Of a stretch of 64,000 nucleotides of DNA, positions 61,171 through 64,000 are shown one piece after another. Location: positions 124,001 to 188,000 of the forward strand of contig CAKZRP010000037.1 of NCBI GenBank assembly GCA_937146765.1, read 5' to 3'. The stretch comes from an uncultured Paracoccaceae bacterium (lineage in GTDB: Bacteria > Pseudomonadota > Alphaproteobacteria > Rhodobacterales > Rhodobacteraceae). A program made the translations under genes and the position numbers. Each line of letters begins with the position of its first letter. Within the stretch, counting starts at the first letter, position 1. Below the pieces are notes generated by a model, which did no database searches, was not told where the DNA came from, and worked only from the letters and a program-made list of their open reading frames with translations.

Positions 61171-61651
61171 GGGCACGATCACCAGAACACGATCAAAAGG
61201 GCTCGATCCACAGTGCCCGATCCAAAGGGCGGCGCCACAAGAGCGGGCCACAAGACTGGGCCACAGGATCGGATCTGTCGGGGCCGCAGGGCACGGAAGA
61301 TCTGGACAGGCCTCATGTCGGGCCGATCATCACGGGAAAAGGGCGGGGTCATCTCCGCCTTTTTCTTTGTCCGGATCAGCGGTTGCGGTGACCACCGCCC
61401 GCCGCCAAAGGGCACTCCCCCGATGGCCCTGGCCAGGTCGACCCGAAAAGGCCCGAGAAGGCCCGAGAAGGAAGGCCCGCGTTTTGGGGCCCGGCTCCCG
61501 TCAGGCGGTCGGGTGCACCGGGTCGAACGGCGTGATTGCCGCAGCTGCCGTGAATTCGGCCCGAGGCGGAGCTTTTCGCCTTGAATGGCAGCGCCGCCCG
61601 TGGCACCCGCAGTGTCATTGCCTGATCAGATCTGACCGGAACCGACCTGCC
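61171..61651. other. Intergenic region between the XRE and phosphatase genes
   Basis: 481 bases containing four closely spaced CGATC words (61177-61225) and the terminator at 61337-61364. The frame of the phosphatase gene is open upstream to 61367 but shows no family similarity there. A duplicated GGCCCGAGAA occurs near 61450-61469. Confidence 0.45.
61337..61364 (+). terminator. Intrinsic terminator after the XRE gene
   Basis: AAAAGGGCGG (61337-61346) pairs with CCGCCTTTTT (61355-61364), one G-T pair, 8-base loop, followed by CTTTG. Confidence 0.75.
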
Positions 61652-62434
61652 ATGACACTCTCCGATCTCGAGGTTGCCCGCCGCCTTGCCGCCGCCGCAC
61701 GTGACGTGATCCTGCCGCATTTCCGCAATGCCCGGACCGCGGCGGAGAACAAGCTCGAAGGCGGTTTTGACCCGGTCACGGTTGCGGATCGCGCCGCCGA
61801 GGATGCCATGCGGCGCCTGCTGGCGGAGCTGCGACCCGAAGACGGCATTCTGGGCGAGGAATTTGACCCCAAGCCCGGCACCAGCGGCCGCACCTGGGTT
61901 CTGGACCCGATCGATGGCACCCGTGGCTTCATCAGCGGCACCCCCACTTGGGGCGTTCTGATCGCCCTGTCGGAGGCGCAGGGTCCGATCCTCGGGGTGA
62001 TCGACCAGCCCTATATCGGCGAGCGGTTCGAAGGCACCCGAAACCAGGCGCAGGTGGTCGGCCCCCATGGCACCCGTCCGCTGCTGACCCGCAAGACTGC
62101 CCAGCTCGACGAGGCGATCCTCTTCACCACCTTCCCCGAAGTGGGCACCAGCGATGATCGCGCCGGTTTTGAACGGGTGGCGCGGCAGGTGAAACTCACC
62201 CGCTATGGCATGGATTGCTACGCCTATGCGCTGCTGGCGGCAGGCACGGTGGATCTGGTGATCGAAGCCGGGCTCAAGGCCTATGACATCCAGGCCCCGA
62301 TTGCAGTGATCGAGGCCGCAGGGGGGCTCGTCACCGATTGGGACGGCGGCCCCGCGCATGAGGGCGGCCGTGTGCTGGCCGCCGCCAACCCGCAGATCCA
62401 CGCTGCGGCGCTCTCCGCCCTGACGTCCGCCTGA
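61652..62434 (+). CDS. hisN: Histidinol-phosphatase, inositol-monophosphatase family
   Basis: A 260-residue Mg-dependent phosphatase. The IMPase motifs are GEEF (about 69-72, metal Glu), WVLDPIDGTRGFISGTPTWG (about 84-103, metal Asp residues) and the C-terminal GLKAYDIQAPIAVIEAAGG (about 208-226), where DIQA replaces the DxAA of classic IMPases, as in HisN-type enzymes. It would remove phosphate from L-histidinol phosphate in histidine synthesis. An IMPase or CysQ role cannot be fully excluded. The ATG at 61652 was chosen over the longer frame. Confidence 0.85.
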   Translation: MTLSDLEVARRLAAAARDVILPHFRNARTAAENKLEGGFDPVTVADRAAEDAMRRLLAELRPEDGILGEEFDPKPGTSGRTWVLDPIDGTRGFISGTPTWGVLIALSEAQGPILGVIDQPYIGERFEGTRNQAQVVGPHGTRPLLTRKTAQLDEAILFTTFPEVGTSDDRAGFERVARQVKLTRYGMDCYAYALLAAGTVDLVIEAGLKAYDIQAPIAVIEAAGGLVTDWDGGPAHEGGRVLAAANPQIHAAALSALTSA

Positions 62435-62657
62435 ACCTGGCTGCAGTCCGAGCCCGACGGCCCGATCCCGACCGCTAGGGCCACCGCAACCGGTGTATTA
62501 TCAGAGATCTGGAGAAGGTCTCTTCCGGATCGCCTGACTTGTCTGCGCGTCCTTGAGGTTGTATTTACACGGTCGCGCCCGAGTCCTTTTGCCCGTCTTC
62601 TGTCGGTGCGCCTTCACCTCCATTGACCGAAGCGGGCACGTTCAGGAGAGTGAAGTC

Positions 62658-64000
62658 ATGTCTGATATACTTATCAAGAACATTGAAACCGTGCTGACCA
62701 TGGATGAGGCGCGGCAGGTGCTGAAGAACGTGGATCTGCGCCTTCGGGGCGGGGTGATTGCGGAAATCGGCCCTGATCTGCCCGCAGGAAACGCGGGAGA
62801 GCGGCGCATCGACGGTCGCGGGACCGTGCTGACACCGGGGCTGGTGAACACCCATCACCATCTCTACCAGAACCTGACCCGGGCGGTGCCCGGGGGGCAG
62901 GACGCGCTGCTCTTCGGCTGGCTGCGGACACTCTATCCGATCTGGGCGCGCATGGGGCCGGAGCATCTGCAGGTCTCGACCCAGTTGGGGCTGGCGGAGC
63001 TGGCGCTTTCGGGCTGCACCCTTACCTCGGACCATCTCTATCTCTTTCCCAACGGGGCGCGGCTCGAGGATACCATCCACGCGGCGGCGGAGGTGGGCCT
63101 GCGCTTCCAGCCCACCCGCGGCGCGATGAGCATCGGCGAAAGCGCCGGCGGCCTGCCGCCGGATGCGCTGGTGGAACGGGAGGGCGCGATCCTCGACGAC
63201 ATGATCCGGGTGGTGGATTCCTTCCACGATGCCAGCGAGGCCTCCATGTGCCGGGTGGGTCTGGCCCCCTGTTCGCCCTTCTCGGTCAGCCGGGAGCTGA
63301 TGCGGGACACGGCCCTGCTGGCCCGCGACAAGGGCGTGATGCTGCACACCCATCTCGCCGAGAATGACGAGGACGTCGCCTATAGCGAGGCACAGTTCGG
63401 CTGCCGCCCGGGACAATATGCCGAGGATCTGGGCTGGACCGGTGCCGATGTCTGGCACGCCCATTGCGTGAAACTGGACGGGCAAGAGATTGATCTCTTT
63501 GCCAGAACCCGCACCGGCGTCGCCCATTGCCCCTGCTCGAACTGCCGCCTCGGCAGCGGTATTGCCCCAGTACGGGCGATGCGCGACGCGGGCGTCAAGG
63601 TCGGCCTCGGGGTGGATGGCTCCGCCAGCAACGACATCGCTAACCTCTGGGAGGAGGCACGGCAGGCGATGCTGTTGCAGCGGGTCGCCAATGGGGCGGA
63701 TGCCATGTCGGCCTATGAGGCGCTGGAGATGGCCACCCGTGGCGGTGCCGATGTGCTGGGGCGCCCGGAATGCGGCCGCATCGCGGTTGGCAAACGTGCC
63801 GACCTGGCGATCTGGGATATCTCCGGCCTGGCCTCCAGCGGCAGCTGGGATCCGGCGGCGCTGGTGCTTGTAGGCCCGCGACAGGTGCGCGATCTCATCG
63901 TCGAGGGGCGTCAGGTCGTGGCCAATGGGCAGGTGACCACCCTTGACCTGCCGCAGGTGATCCGCCGCCATGGTGAGATGACCCGCGCCCTCGCAAACGG
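62658..64000 (+). CDS. 8-oxoguanine-deaminase-like amidohydrolase, 3' end beyond the window
   Basis: 447 codons are visible with no stop before the window end; relatives are about 450 residues, so almost the whole gene is here. Amidohydrolase metal motifs: NTHHHLYQNLTR (about 64-75), HTHLAEND (about 230-237), HAHCVKLDG (about 267-275) and GLGVDGSASND (about 315-325). The LYQNLTR, SDHLYLFPNG and APCSPFSVS strings fit the 8-oxoguanine/S-triazine deaminase branch. It would deaminate an oxidised or catabolised purine. The ATG at 62658 follows AGGAGAG. The exact substrate is inferred. Confidence 0.88.
   Translation, partial: MSDILIKNIETVLTMDEARQVLKNVDLRLRGGVIAEIGPDLPAGNAGERRIDGRGTVLTPGLVNTHHHLYQNLTRAVPGGQDALLFGWLRTLYPIWARMGPEHLQVSTQLGLAELALSGCTLTSDHLYLFPNGARLEDTIHAAAEVGLRFQPTRGAMSIGESAGGLPPDALVEREGAILDDMIRVVDSFHDASEASMCRVGLAPCSPFSVSRELMRDTALLARDKGVMLHTHLAENDEDVAYSEAQFGCRPGQYAEDLGWTGADVWHAHCVKLDGQEIDLFARTRTGVAHCPCSNCRLGSGIAPVRAMRDAGVKVGLGVDGSASNDIANLWEEARQAMLLQRVANGADAMSAYEALEMATRGGADVLGRPECGRIAVGKRADLAIWDISGLASSGSWDPAALVLVGPRQVRDLIVEGRQVVANGQVTTLDLPQVIRRHGEMTRALAN

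Overview
The window looks like a chromosomal segment of a high-GC alphaproteobacterium, most likely a Rhodobacterales (Roseobacter-group) species. The reasons are the strong G/C third-position bias, a SAM-II riboswitch in front of metZ, folE2-type GTP cyclohydrolase, a Tat-exported peptide-binding protein with a dual-domain ABC ATPase, PtsP of the nitrogen PTS, DUF2927, DUF1127 and other protein types common in that group. The genus is an inference. About 63 protein genes, two tRNAs (Cys, Gly), RNase P RNA, one riboswitch and one decayed insertion sequence are supported. No rRNA, CRISPR array, prophage or plasmid genes were seen.

Layout. 1-8 kb: purD with a GNAT gene, divergent xseA, a small secreted protein, lysoplasmalogenase, ftsY, MgtC, an EamA transporter and yciB. 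8-19 kb: a lipase-like hydrolase and a lipoprotein, then SAM-II/terminator-controlled metZ, folE2, a Lys/Ala/Pro-rich protein, trkH, lysC and ptsP. 19.6-22.1 kb: an acetolactate-synthase-like TPP enzyme and a GST. 22.1-23.6 kb: a junk segment (acyltransferase fragment, dead IS5 element, integrase tail) abutting the 3' end of tRNA-Cys, which I read as the scar of a genomic island. 23.7-31 kb: a CbiX-like protein, tRNA-Gly, an MsbA-type ABC exporter, an acyl-CoA synthetase, an HSL esterase and a phosphodiesterase. 31-36 kb: a four-gene peptide-type ABC import operon with a paired palindrome upstream. 36-44.4 kb: a minus-strand block (dtd, nitroreductase, then a membrane-stress-like set of zinc-ribbon, small membrane protein, SPFH/GYF, globin, DUF2927, TelA, XpaC and a 33-residue microprotein). 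44.4-50.8 kb: an RluB-type pseudouridine synthase divergent from tadA and a kinase-like gene, TetR-YciI-tag, and an ectoine-hydrolase-like M24 protein with a metallo-beta-lactamase-fold protein. 50.9-58.4 kb: a ceramidase-like protein, gatC-gatA, an excalibur lipoprotein, an amidase, rnpB, rpmG, a GNAT gene, a Bax-inhibitor-1 protein and DUF1127. 58.5-64 kb: LysR, quinone oxidoreductase, an XRE regulator, hisN-type phosphatase and an 8-oxoguanine-deaminase-like amidohydrolase cut by the window end.

Most genes are housekeeping. The less ordinary material lies between them: a double-hairpin repeat in three copies; a 3'-end hairpin-plus-motif element in two copies; and a 34-bp hairpin element inserted twice in the dead transposase, whose two copies differ only by compensatory stem changes. 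The 37.4-44.4 kb block resembles a combination of the Bacillus YdjG/H/I set with TelA/XpaC and is the best candidate for an incompletely described functional system.
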